Assembly (NCBI RefSeq): GCF_014203355.1
Contig: NZ_JACHIR010000001.1
Location: forward strand, 6,016,038 to 6,080,037
From: Kutzneria kofuensis
GTDB lineage: Bacteria; Actinomycetota; Actinomycetes; Mycobacteriales; Pseudonocardiaceae
Direction of reading: 5' to 3'
Length of the DNA stretch: 64,000 bases
Shown here: one piece after another, positions 17,948 to 25,766 of the stretch
How the letters are laid out: each line of letters starts with the position of its first letter
Position numbering within the stretch: the stretch's first letter is position 1
The notes under the pieces: generated by a model
Database searches by the model: none
What the model was told of the DNA's origin: nothing
What the model saw: the letters and a program-made list of their open reading frames with translations, nothing else
Translations under genes and position numbers: made by a program

Positions 17948-19087
17948 CTAATGATGGCGGGTTGTCGTTGTGTGTGACGTTGTTGTCGTGTGGTGGCCGT
18001 TGAGCCAGAAGTAGAGGATCACCACCACGACGACGATGGCCAGCAGCACCGCGAGGAAGATCTTCAGCTTGCTGTACGGGCGTTCGCCGTGGACCTCGCC
18101 GGTGCGGCCGTTGACCAGGATCTGCCAGGTCTTGCCGCCGTAGAGGTAGCAGGCGATCCAGATCGGCAGCAGCATCAGCTTGAAGGTGATGGCGGTGTAG
18201 TTGGTGTTGACGCCGTCGACCCGCTGCTCGTCGCCGCCGATGTCGCGCCGGCAGTCGTCGTGGATGACGGAGTCCATCCGCCGCTTGGCCTCGTCGAGGC
18301 CGGTCTCGGGCTCGATGTCGTAGCGCAGCGCGTGCAGCCCGGCGAGGTACTGCGGCTGGTACGGCGCGGCCTCGGGCAGCGGCCACGGCGCGAGGGCGTC
18401 GACCTTCGCCGGCGGCACGGTCATGCTGGCCGGCACGAGCACGTCGTCGAAGAACCGGCTGACCTGGCCGCTCACCGGGTACCAGCGGGTCTTCTGCACC
18501 CGCCGGGTCTGCGTCCGGCCGTCGGAGTCCGTGTACGTCTCCGTGACGTAGTAGTGCTCGCCGCGGGCCCCGGAGTAGCTGGAGTAGGTCTGAGAGTCGT
18601 AGGTCCAGTGCGGCACATAGGTTCCGCGCGTCGACTCGGCCTCGGTGACCTTCTTCAGCGCGTTCGGCGCGAACCACCGGGAGTTGATCCACTTGCGCAG
18701 CGACTCGCGCACCCCGTTGCGGTCCAGCGCGAACGGCAGCACGGCCTCGGGCACGATCTGCCCGCTGGCATCGGGGTCGAGCACCAGCGGGCTGCCGCAG
18801 AACTGGCACAGGGTCGCGGTCTCGTTGCTCTGGGTCTGCGCGGCGCACCGCTGGCACACGTAGACGTACGCGGCGAGCTGGGCCACGGGCTTGCGCGGCA
18901 GGGTGCCGAGCTCGGCTAACCCGTGCTCGCGGATCTGCCGGTCGCCGTGGCTGATCTGCTGCTCGTACCCGCAGTACGGGCAGCGCATGGCGGTCGTGCC
19001 GGGCGCGAACTCGACGCGCGCGCCACAGCCGCCACACGGGAAGGCGTTGGGGGAGACGGTCCCGCCCGGCGTGAAAGGTCCGGTCAT
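17948..19087 (-). CDS. Zinc-ribbon membrane protein
   Basis: A 379-residue protein. The N-terminal third has four CxxC pairs (CGGC near residue 18, CPYC near 36, CQRC, CQFC), consistent with two zinc ribbons like those of the TFIIB/primosomal-helper fold. A central soluble domain follows (PHWTYDSQTYSSYSGARGEH). Two hydrophobic stretches near the C-terminus (FKLMLLPIWIACYLYG and LAVLLAIVVVVVILYFWL) should anchor it in the membrane, with a short His/Thr-rich tail. It starts four bases after the stop of the SPFH-GYF protein, so the two are one transcription unit and probably partners in the cell envelope. No catalytic motif is visible; the role is unknown. Confidence 0.8.
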   Translation of the reverse strand: MTGPFTPGGTVSPNAFPCGGCGARVEFAPGTTAMRCPYCGYEQQISHGDRQIREHGLAELGTLPRKPVAQLAAYVYVCQRCAAQTQSNETATLCQFCGSPLVLDPDASGQIVPEAVLPFALDRNGVRESLRKWINSRWFAPNALKKVTEAESTRGTYVPHWTYDSQTYSSYSGARGEHYYVTETYTDSDGRTQTRRVQKTRWYPVSGQVSRFFDDVLVPASMTVPPAKVDALAPWPLPEAAPYQPQYLAGLHALRYDIEPETGLDEAKRRMDSVIHDDCRRDIGGDEQRVDGVNTNYTAITFKLMLLPIWIACYLYGGKTWQILVNGRTGEVHGERPYSKLKIFLAVLLAIVVVVVILYFWLNGHHTTTTSHTTTTRHH

Positions 19088-19091
19088 CGGC

Positions 19092-20270
19092 TCACGCCTG
19101 CGGGGGCAGCGGCGGCGGGGTGGCGCCGAACAGCGACCCCAGTTCCGGCACCTGCGACGCGGGCGTCCACTGCGCCATGCCCTGGTGCCACACCAGGGAC
19201 TGCGGCGTCAGCACGCCGGCGGCCACCTGCTGGTGCAGCCCGTTCTGGTCGAACGGGCCGAGCTGCTGGCCGTTGGATCCGACGTACCACTGCGTCTGCT
19301 GCGGCAGCGGCGGCGGGCCGGCCGGCGGGGCCTGCTGGTACCCCTGCTGCGGGTACCCCTGCGGCGGGGTGCCGTAGGGCTGCTGCTGCGGATAGCCCTG
19401 CGGCGGCGTGCCGTACGGCTGCTGGAACTGCTGCCCGACCCGCTGGCCCAGCGCCATGCCCAGCCCGACGCCGAGGCCCTCGCCCGCGCCGCCGGGGTTG
19501 TTGGCGGCGTCCTGGATGGCGTTGGCCGACTGGAACTGGGTGTACTGGTTCATGTCGCCGACGATGCCCATCTGGGTGCGCTTGTCCAGCGCGGCCTCGA
19601 CCTCGGGCGGCAGCGAGATGTTCTCGATGACGAACTTGGGGATGGCGATGCCGACCGAGGCCAGCTCCTGGCTGAGCGCCTGGGCCAGCCGGTCGCCGAT
19701 CGAGCCCTGCTGGGTGGCCAGGTCGAGCATCGGCACGCCGGCGGTGGCCAGGGCGGTGCCCAGCCGGCCGACGATGATCTGCCGGAGGTACTCGCCGACC
19801 TCCTCGGTGCGGAACTGCGGGTCGGTGCCGGCCAGCTCGCGCAGCAGCGCCGGCGGGTCGATCACGCGGACCGCGAACGCGCCGAAGGCGCGCAGCCGCA
19901 CCATGCCGAACTCGGGGTCGCGCAGGATGACCGGGTTCTGCGTGCCCCACTTGAAGTCGGTGAACTGCCGGGTGTTGACGAAGTACACCTCGGCCTTGAA
20001 CGGCGAGTTGAAGCCGTACTTCCAGCCCTTGAGGGTGGACAGGATCGGCATGTTCTGCGTCTGCAGGGTGTACATGCCGGGCGGGAACGCGTCCGCGATC
20101 TGCCCCTCGTTGACGAACACCGCCGCCTGCGACTCGCGCACGGTCAGCTTGGCGTTCATCTTGATCTCGTTGTCGTAGCGGGGGAACCGCCACACGATGG
20201 TGTCGCGGCTGTCGTCGGTCCACTCGATGATGTCGATGAACTCGCCGCGGATCTTGTCCATTAGGCCCAT
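19092..20270 (-). CDS. SPFH-domain protein with C-terminal GYF_2 domain
   Basis: A 392-residue protein. The first 220 residues are an SPFH (band 7-like/virion core YdjI-type) domain: TIVWRFPRYDNEIKMNAKL, GMYTLQTQNMPILSTLKGWK, FVIENISLPPEVEAAL. A glycine-rich linker follows, then low-complexity repeats of PYGTPPQGYPQQ (about 285-325). The end is a GYF_2 domain (WYVGSNGQQLGPFD, LVWHQGMAQWTPA) that binds proline-rich peptides. The ATG at 20270 is preferred to upstream extensions because the protein begins MGLMDKIRGEFIDIIEWTDD, the family's usual start, and GGGGG lies before it. With the downstream zinc-ribbon membrane protein it probably forms a membrane scaffold; its position next to the magnesium genes may be incidental. 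Confidence 0.88.
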   Translation of the reverse strand: MGLMDKIRGEFIDIIEWTDDSRDTIVWRFPRYDNEIKMNAKLTVRESQAAVFVNEGQIADAFPPGMYTLQTQNMPILSTLKGWKYGFNSPFKAEVYFVNTRQFTDFKWGTQNPVILRDPEFGMVRLRAFGAFAVRVIDPPALLRELAGTDPQFRTEEVGEYLRQIIVGRLGTALATAGVPMLDLATQQGSIGDRLAQALSQELASVGIAIPKFVIENISLPPEVEAALDKRTQMGIVGDMNQYTQFQSANAIQDAANNPGGAGEGLGVGLGMALGQRVGQQFQQPYGTPPQGYPQQQPYGTPPQGYPQQGYQQAPPAGPPPLPQQTQWYVGSNGQQLGPFDQNGLHQQVAAGVLTPQSLVWHQGMAQWTPASQVPELGSLFGATPPPLPPQA

Positions 20271-20326
20271 TGGTGCCCCCGTCTGAAGTGCCGGCCCCCG
20301 CCGACGCGTGACCCTACCAATGCCGG

Positions 20327-21061
20327 TCAGTCGTCGTCCCGGGAAGCACCGGTCCGGGTGGCCCGCGCCGTCCACCGGACGCTGGTCACCTGCGGCTCCA
20401 TGCTCAGCCGGGACACGGCCGACTCCATCTGCTTGTCGTCGCGACTGTCGGTGAGCAGGTCGGCACGCACCTCGACGTAGCCCTCGGTGGCGCTGTTGCG
20501 GCTGGACACCGACTGCAGCTGGAACGAGGTGCCGGTCATGGACTGCACCAGCAGCGCCCGGATGTGCGCCTCCGCCTCGTCCTTCGTCACCGCCAGGAAG
20601 GTGTACGCGGTGGTGGTCTCCTCGCCGGAGGCCGGCCTGCGGTCCACCACCCGGCCGACCCAGCGCAGCACCACGTTGGCCACCAGCACCACGATCGTGC
20701 CGGCGACCGCCGGCTCGTACAGGCCGGCCCCGGCCAGCGCGCCGACGGCGGCCGAGCACCACAGCGTGGCGGCGGTGTTCAGGCCGCGCACGTTCAGGCC
20801 GTCACGCATGATCACGCCGGCGCCGAGGAAGCCGATGCCGGACACGATCTGCGCGGCGACCCGGGTCGGGTCGGCGCTGGCGTGTCCGGGCACGGAGTCG
20901 AAGCCGTACCCGGACAGCAGCACGAACAGCGAGGCGCCGGCGGCGACCAGCGCGTTGGTCCGCAGGCCGGCCATCCGCGCCCGGTACTGCCGTTCGAAGC
21001 CGATCGCGGAGCCGAGTCCGACGCCGGCCAGCAGGCGCAGGGCCATCTCAAGGGTGTTCAC
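20327..21061 (-). CDS. mgtC: MgtC/SapB family membrane protein
   Basis: A 244-residue protein. The N-terminal half (1-140) has four or five transmembrane helices with the MgtC landmarks GSAIGFERQYRARMAGLRTNALVAAGA, GIGFLGAGVIMRDGLNVRGLNTAATLW and CSAAVGALAGAGLY, split here by helices. The C-terminal soluble part is ACT-like (VQSMTGTSFQLQSVSS). MgtC proteins support growth at low magnesium and inhibit F-type ATP synthase in Salmonella. The gene starts 9 bases after the MgtA stop, so the two form an operon, as mgtCB does in Salmonella though in the opposite order. No own promoter is visible. Confidence 0.92.
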   Translation of the reverse strand: MNTLEMALRLLAGVGLGSAIGFERQYRARMAGLRTNALVAAGASLFVLLSGYGFDSVPGHASADPTRVAAQIVSGIGFLGAGVIMRDGLNVRGLNTAATLWCSAAVGALAGAGLYEPAVAGTIVVLVANVVLRWVGRVVDRRPASGEETTTAYTFLAVTKDEAEAHIRALLVQSMTGTSFQLQSVSSRNSATEGYVEVRADLLTDSRDDKQMESAVSRLSMEPQVTSVRWTARATRTGASRDDD

Positions 21062-21070
21062 GAGAATTCC

Positions 21071-23464
21071 TCACAGCCAGGTGGCGAACTTGCGGACGTA
21101 GCCGGTCTTCACGGCCTGCACGAGCGCGCAGTACCCGAGGACCACGGCGGCCAGCCACGGGAAGTAGCCGGCGGGCAGCGCCACCAGGCCGAACAGCCCG
21201 GAGAACGGCAGCGCCAGGCCGATCGCGGCGACCAGGGCGGTCGCGACGATCACGGGCAGGCTTGCCCGGGAGCGTCGTTGCGTGCGGATGACGTGCACGA
21301 TGAGCAGCTGCGACAGCAATCCCTCGACGAACCACCCGGTTCGGAAGGTCGCCGGGTCGTAGTGGCGCATCGCGGCGAACAGGACGACGTCGAACACGGA
21401 ACTGAGCGGGCCGACCAGCAGCATGAACCGGGCGAGGTCGCCGCCGGCCCACTTGCGTGGGGAGCTCACCTGATCACGATCCACGCCATCCCACGGGATC
21501 GCCAGTTGAGCCACGTCGTACGCGAGGTTCTGGACGAGCAGCTGCACCGGCAGCATCGGCAGGAAGGGCAGGAACACGGCCGCCGCCAGCACACTGAGCA
21601 CGTTGCCGAAGTTGGAGCTGGCCGTCAGCTTCACGTACTTCATCGTGTTGGCGAAGGTCCGCCGCCCGGCCAGCACGCCCTGCGTGAGCACGGTGAGGTC
21701 CTTGCGCAGCAGGATGACGTCGGCGGTGTCCCGGGCGACCGGCAGCGCGCCGCCGACGGAGATCGCCAGGTCGGCCTCGCGCAGCGCGGCGGCGTCGTTC
21801 ACGCCGTCGCCGAGGAAGCCGACGGTGTGGTTCTTTCGCAGCTCCCGCACGATCTCCGCCTTGCGGGCCGGCGTCGCCCGCGCGTGCACGGTCGCGTCCG
21901 GGATGCCGATGTCGCGGCAGACCTTGCGGGCCACGTGCTCGTTGTCGCCCGTGACGACGACGATCTCGACGCCGAGCTCGCGCAGCTGCTTGATCGCCTG
22001 CGGCGCCGACTCCTTCGGCGGGTCCTGGAAGAAGAGATGGCCCACCAGCTCGGCGCCGTCCTCGTCGGCGAGCTGGTAGATCTCCCGCTCCTCGATCTCC
22101 TTGCACCACAAGCCGAGCACCCTTGTGCCGTTGTGGGCAGCGTCGTGTTCGGCGGCGCCCTTGGTGACCAGCAGGTGCCGACCCTCGGTGTCGCGGACGA
22201 TCACCGACATCCGCCGCCGCTCGTGGTCGAACGGCAGTTCGTCGACCAGCCGCCAGTTCGCCTCCAGCAGCAGTCGGTGGTCCGGGTCGACGGCGTCGAT
22301 CACCGCTCGGTCGAACGGGTTGCGCAGGCCGGTCTGCAGCGCGGAGTTGACGTAGGCCAGCTCCAGCGTGAGGTCGTCGGTGTGGCCGGCGAGCACGATC
22401 CGGTCGTCGGTGAGCGTGCCGGTCTTGTCCACGCACAGCACGTCCAGCTGCCCGAACTCGTGCACGGCCCGTAGCCGCTTCACGATCACCTGCTGCTTCG
22501 ACAGCTCGACCGCGCCCTTGGCCAGGTTGGCGGCGACGATCACCGGCAGCATCTCCGGCGTCAGGCCGACCGCCACCGACACGGCGAACAGCGCCGCCTC
22601 GGACCAGTTGCCGTGCGTGAGGCCGCTGACCGCCAGCACGATCGGCGCCAGCACCAGCGTGAACCGGATCAGAGTCCAGGCCGTCGACCGCATCCCGGCG
22701 TCCGCGTCGTGATCGGGGCGGGCCAGCCGCTCGGCGATGGAGCCGAGATAGGTCGACGGACCGGTGCCGACGACCACGGCCGTCGCCGAGCCGCCGACCA
22801 CCGTGGAGCCGAGGAAGCAGAACACCGGAGAGTCGAGCACGTTGCCGGCGATCCGGTCGGTCGTCACGGTCTTGCGGACCGGCAGCGACTCGCCGGACAG
22901 CGTGGCCTGCTCGACCACGAGGTTGGTGGCGGTGAGCAGCCGGCAGTCGGCGGGCACCAGGTCGCCGGCCTTGAGGTGCACGATGTCGCCCGGCACCAGC
23001 AACTCCACCGGCAGCTCGGTCGTGACGGTCCCCAGCGGGTCGGCGAACCGTCGCGGCGAGCGGCTGCCACGCCTGGCCACGGTGGCGGTGGTGGCGACCA
23101 GGGCCCGCAAACGCTTGGCGGCCAGGTCGGAGCGGTATTCCTGGGCGAACCGCAGCAGCACGCTGACCAGCACCATCACCCCGACCGTGATGCTGCCGGC
23201 GAGGTTCGAGGTCAGCGCCAGCACGAGGTCGAGGCCCAGCAGCAGGCCGACGAACGGGCTGCGCAGGCAGTGCAGCAGCCGTGCCGTCCAGCGGGGGCCG
23301 TCCGCGCCGGCGACCCGGTTGCGGCCGTGCCGGGCCAGCCGGGCGTTGCGTTCGAGCGTGGTCAGTCCGGCCGGGCTGACGCCGAGGTGGCGGATCAGCG
23401 TGCCGGCGTCCATCGCGGACAGTTCGGTGAGCGTCGCGGCGACGGCGTGCGTCGTCCTGGTCAT
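21071..23464 (-). CDS. mgtA: Magnesium-transporting P-type ATPase, compact form
   Basis: A 797-residue P3B-type ATPase that should import Mg2+ at the plasma membrane. The actuator motif is ATLSGESLPV, the membrane motif VGLTPEMLPVIV, the phosphorylation site DKTGTLT, the nucleotide-domain motif VTKGA, the hinge GDGVNDAAAL; the last helices match MgtA well (SSNFGNVLSVLAAAVFLPF). It is about 100 residues shorter than E. coli MgtA. By my reading the losses are mainly two: one after VTKGA in the N domain, and one before ATPARKAEIV in the P domain, where GSDIETLS-like residues are absent. The N-terminus is also short. All catalytic residues remain. It is the first gene of an operon with mgtC and has an unusual leader containing a short ORF and hairpins. 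Confidence 0.9.
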   Translation of the reverse strand: MTRTTHAVAATLTELSAMDAGTLIRHLGVSPAGLTTLERNARLARHGRNRVAGADGPRWTARLLHCLRSPFVGLLLGLDLVLALTSNLAGSITVGVMVLVSVLLRFAQEYRSDLAAKRLRALVATTATVARRGSRSPRRFADPLGTVTTELPVELLVPGDIVHLKAGDLVPADCRLLTATNLVVEQATLSGESLPVRKTVTTDRIAGNVLDSPVFCFLGSTVVGGSATAVVVGTGPSTYLGSIAERLARPDHDADAGMRSTAWTLIRFTLVLAPIVLAVSGLTHGNWSEAALFAVSVAVGLTPEMLPVIVAANLAKGAVELSKQQVIVKRLRAVHEFGQLDVLCVDKTGTLTDDRIVLAGHTDDLTLELAYVNSALQTGLRNPFDRAVIDAVDPDHRLLLEANWRLVDELPFDHERRRMSVIVRDTEGRHLLVTKGAAEHDAAHNGTRVLGLWCKEIEEREIYQLADEDGAELVGHLFFQDPPKESAPQAIKQLRELGVEIVVVTGDNEHVARKVCRDIGIPDATVHARATPARKAEIVRELRKNHTVGFLGDGVNDAAALREADLAISVGGALPVARDTADVILLRKDLTVLTQGVLAGRRTFANTMKYVKLTASSNFGNVLSVLAAAVFLPFLPMLPVQLLVQNLAYDVAQLAIPWDGVDRDQVSSPRKWAGGDLARFMLLVGPLSSVFDVVLFAAMRHYDPATFRTGWFVEGLLSQLLIVHVIRTQRRSRASLPVIVATALVAAIGLALPFSGLFGLVALPAGYFPWLAAVVLGYCALVQAVKTGYVRKFATWL

Positions 23465-23480
23465 GGCAAGACTCCCAGCG

Positions 23481-23525
23481 CGCGTGGGCGAAGGCCACGC
23501 GGCACGAGTCAGGCAGACGGGTGCC
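23481..23525 (-). promoter_or_regulatory. Hairpins in the mgtA leader
   Basis: On the minus strand, GGCAC (complement of 23521-23525) can pair with GTGCC (23501-23505), and CGCGTGG (23495-23501) pairs with CCACGCG (23481-23487) around a 7-base loop, 16 bases before the mgtA start. The first stem spans the stop codon of the leader ORF and shares base 23501 with the second, so ribosome position could select between them. Translation- or transcription-attenuation control is inference. Confidence 0.45.
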
Positions 23526-23568
23526 GGGCGGCCGTGGAACTGCGACTACTTCCGTCGGTACTCACCAC
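23509..23568 (-). CDS. Candidate leader peptide upstream of mgtA
   Basis: A 19-codon ORF 44 bases before mgtA, encoding VVSTDGSSRSSTAARHPSA (or starting at the second GTG). GAGGAGG (23574-23580) lies five to eight bases before the two GTG codons, which is stronger than the site of mgtA itself. The peptide is serine-rich (six Ser) and polar, with no signal or membrane segment. In enterobacteria mgtA and mgtC are controlled by proline-rich leader peptides that sense ribosome stalling; this one has a single Pro, so any sensing mechanism would differ. Coding is inferred from the ribosome binding site and location; translation has not been shown. Confidence 0.5.
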   Translation of the reverse strand: MVSTDGSSRSSTAARHPSA

Positions 23569-23641
23569 GACCACCTCCTCTCGACACCGTCGGCCATGGT
23601 ACCGGCACGGTTGCGACTACCTGCGCATTCTTGTCAACGCC

Positions 23642-23685
23642 TTGACAGTGAGCGCAGTCACGGTCAAGGTGAGAGCGCTCTCACC
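23642..23685 (+). promoter_or_regulatory. Promoter with perfect 18-bp LacI-type operator
   Basis: A -35 TTGACA (23642-23647) and a weak -10 CAAGGT (23665-23670), 17 bases apart, are followed by the palindrome GGTGAGAGCGCTCTCACC (23668-23685), which overlaps the -10. The core matches the CebR cellobiose-repressor consensus TGGGAGCGCTCCCA at all but two symmetric positions. It controls the GH1 gene that starts 25 bases later and is the likely target of the LacI protein at 24689-25717. Confidence 0.75.
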
Positions 23686-23710
23686 ATCCGCGCGTCGAGG
23701 AGGACGGACG

Positions 23711-24643
23711 ATGGGCAGAAGCCGGACGGTCGCCGCCACCGCCGACGGCTGCTGGGACACCTTCGCCGGCTTCGGCCGGCCGGCCTACCGCTTCCCGGTG
23801 GCCTGGGCAGGTGTGCAGCCCGAGGGACGCGGCCCCGTGTCGCGTGCGTGCCTGGCCTTCTACGACCGGTTGGTCGACCGCCTGCTGGACAAGGGCGTCA
23901 CCCCGATCGCCACGCTCTACCAGTGGGATCTGCCCCAGTCGCTGGACGAGGCCGGCGGCTGGACGAACCGTGAGACCGCACTCCGGTTCGCCGAATACAC
24001 CACGGCCGTACACGCTGCCCTTGCCGACCGTGTGCGGCTGTGGACCACTCTCGACGAGCCGTCGCGCGCCGCGTTCCTCGGCCACGCGCACGACGCCGTC
24101 GCCGCTCTGCGGTCCGCCCACCACCTCCTGCTCGGCCATGGCCTGACCGTCGCCGCCATCCGCGAGCGCGCCCCCGAGCACGAGGTGTCCATCGTCCTCA
24201 ACCTCACCACCGTCGTCGTCGACCGCGACGACCAGCCGCACACCGCCGCCTTCCGCCGTGTCGACGGCCTCCGCAACCGGTTCTTCCTCGACCCCCTCTT
24301 CGGCCGCGGCTACCCCGTCGACGTGCTCGCCGACACCGCGTGGCTGGGGCCGTGGGACGACGTCGTGCTCGACGGCGACTCGGACCTCATCGCCGAGCCC
24401 GTCAACTGGTACGGGGTCACCTACTACGGGCCGACCCGCGTCGTCCCCGTCGAGGACCCGTTCACCGTCACCGGCGGCGGCCACCCCGGGCTGCGTGGCG
24501 TCCGGTTGCTGGCTCCGCAGTTCGGCGAGGACATCGGGGAGTCGTTCGCGGAGCTCATGCTGCGACTCAGCATCGACTACCCCGAGCTGCCCCTGATGGT
24601 CACCGAGAACACGGCCCATCACCCCGCCGCCGTCGCCGTCTGA
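23711..24643 (+). CDS. Degenerate GH1 beta-glucosidase-like protein
   Basis: A 310-residue relative of family 1 glycosidases (normal length about 450-480). RFPVAWAGVQPEGRGPVS, TLYQWDLPQSLDEAGGW, the acid/base region TTLDEPSRAAFLGH and the nucleophile region MVTENT are recognisable. But the N-terminal FLWGxATAAYQIEG strand is absent, the usual His of LHHWDLPQ is Gln, the Asn of TLNEP is Asp, and the protein ends 10 residues after the nucleophile Glu, so the C-terminal sugar-binding Trp region is gone. It retains a good ribosome binding site (GAGGAGG) and a regulated promoter. It is probably a decayed bglC of a cellobiose regulon, inactive or altered in function. Confidence 0.75.
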   Translation: MGRSRTVAATADGCWDTFAGFGRPAYRFPVAWAGVQPEGRGPVSRACLAFYDRLVDRLLDKGVTPIATLYQWDLPQSLDEAGGWTNRETALRFAEYTTAVHAALADRVRLWTTLDEPSRAAFLGHAHDAVAALRSAHHLLLGHGLTVAAIRERAPEHEVSIVLNLTTVVVDRDDQPHTAAFRRVDGLRNRFFLDPLFGRGYPVDVLADTAWLGPWDDVVLDGDSDLIAEPVNWYGVTYYGPTRVVPVEDPFTVTGGGHPGLRGVRLLAPQFGEDIGESFAELMLRLSIDYPELPLMVTENTAHHPAAVAV

Positions 24644-24688
24644 AACCCCGCGGGGGCGTGGAACGCGCTGCCGGTCAGCTGGTAGTCG

Positions 24689-25717
24689 TCAGGCGGAGTT
24701 GCGGTGCACCAGCTCCACCGGCAGGAGCTGGTGCCGCTGCCGTGGCTCCTCGCCGCGGATCAGCGTGAACAGCCGGTCCACCATGCACTGCACCTGACGC
24801 CCGATGTCCTGACGGACCGAGGTCAGCGTCGGGTCGGTGTGCGGGGCGACGGACTCGTCGTCGTCGAAACCGACCACGGCCACGTCCTGCGGAACACGCT
24901 TTCCCGCGGCTCGCAGGGCTGTCATCGCCCCGGCGGCCATCAGGTCGTTGGCGGCGAACACGCCGTCGAGGTCGGGCACCCGCGCCATCAGGGCGGTCAT
25001 GGCCCGCTCCCCGCCCTCCCGGCTGAAGAAGCCGCACTCGGTGATCGCCGCCAGCCGGGCGTCGTCGGCGGCGGTGGCGGCGCGGAAGCCGGCCAGCCGG
25101 TCGGTCGCGGCGAGCTCGTCGTTGGGGCCGGTGATGCTGACGACCTGCTTGCAGCCGCGTTCCATCAGGTACCGCGTGGCCATCGCGGCGCCGTTCTCGT
25201 TGTCGTTGTCCACGGTGTGCAGCCCGCGCAGCGACCCCCACGGCCGGCCGCCGAACACCACGGGCAGCGACAGCTTGCGGACCAGGGTCGGCAGCGGGTC
25301 GTCCTGGTGCGGCGTGAACAGCAGCGCCCCGTCGACGTGCCCGCCGGCGAGGAAGCGCTGCGCCCGCAGTTGGTCCTCGGGCGTGTGCACGAGGACCAGC
25401 ACCATCTGGGAGTCCCGGGCGCCCAGCGCCATCGCGGCGTACTTGACCAGGCCGGCGAAGTGCGGGTCGTTGAAGATCTTGGGCTGCGGCTCGGAGATCA
25501 GCACGGCGACCGCGCCGGTGCGCCGCGTGACGAGCGTGCGGGCCGCCTGGTTGGGCTGGTAGCCCAGCTCCAGCACCGCGGAGTTGACCGACTCCAGCGC
25601 GGCCGGGCTCACCTTCGGCGAGCCGTTGAGCACCCGGGACGCGGTCGCCCTGGACACACCGGCCCTCGCCGCCACGTCCTCCAAGGTGGGGCGGGCGTTC
25701 GGACGCTGCACGACCAC
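24689..25717 (-). CDS. LacI-family repressor, CebR-like
   Basis: A 342-residue repressor. The N-terminal LacI helix-turn-helix is TLEDVAARAGVSRATASRVL (residues 11-30), followed by the hinge helix SAVLELGYQPNQAARTLVT and a periplasmic-binding-protein-like sugar domain (HVDGALLFTPHQ, VDNDNENGAAMATRYL, GVFAANDLMAAGAM, VGFDDDESVAPHTDP). Its recognition helix and the neighbouring AGCGCT-centred operators agree with CebR, the cellobiose-responsive repressor of Streptomyces. It converges on the degenerate GH1 gene, 45 bases apart. GTG at 25717 follows GAGGAG. No ceb ABC transporter genes are near, so its remaining targets would be this locus and any distant ones. Confidence 0.9.
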   Translation of the reverse strand: MVVQRPNARPTLEDVAARAGVSRATASRVLNGSPKVSPAALESVNSAVLELGYQPNQAARTLVTRRTGAVAVLISEPQPKIFNDPHFAGLVKYAAMALGARDSQMVLVLVHTPEDQLRAQRFLAGGHVDGALLFTPHQDDPLPTLVRKLSLPVVFGGRPWGSLRGLHTVDNDNENGAAMATRYLMERGCKQVVSITGPNDELAATDRLAGFRAATAADDARLAAITECGFFSREGGERAMTALMARVPDLDGVFAANDLMAAGAMTALRAAGKRVPQDVAVVGFDDDESVAPHTDPTLTSVRQDIGRQVQCMVDRLFTLIRGEEPRQRHQLLPVELVHRNSA

Positions 25718-25766
25718 GTCTGCTCCTCACGCGCCGCCACGGAACCGGCGGCTTTCGTCAAGAAGC

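Noticed and set aside
20271-20762. N-terminal extension of the SPFH protein
   Set aside because: It overlaps the end of mgtC in another frame and lacks family similarity; the family's normal start is at 20270.
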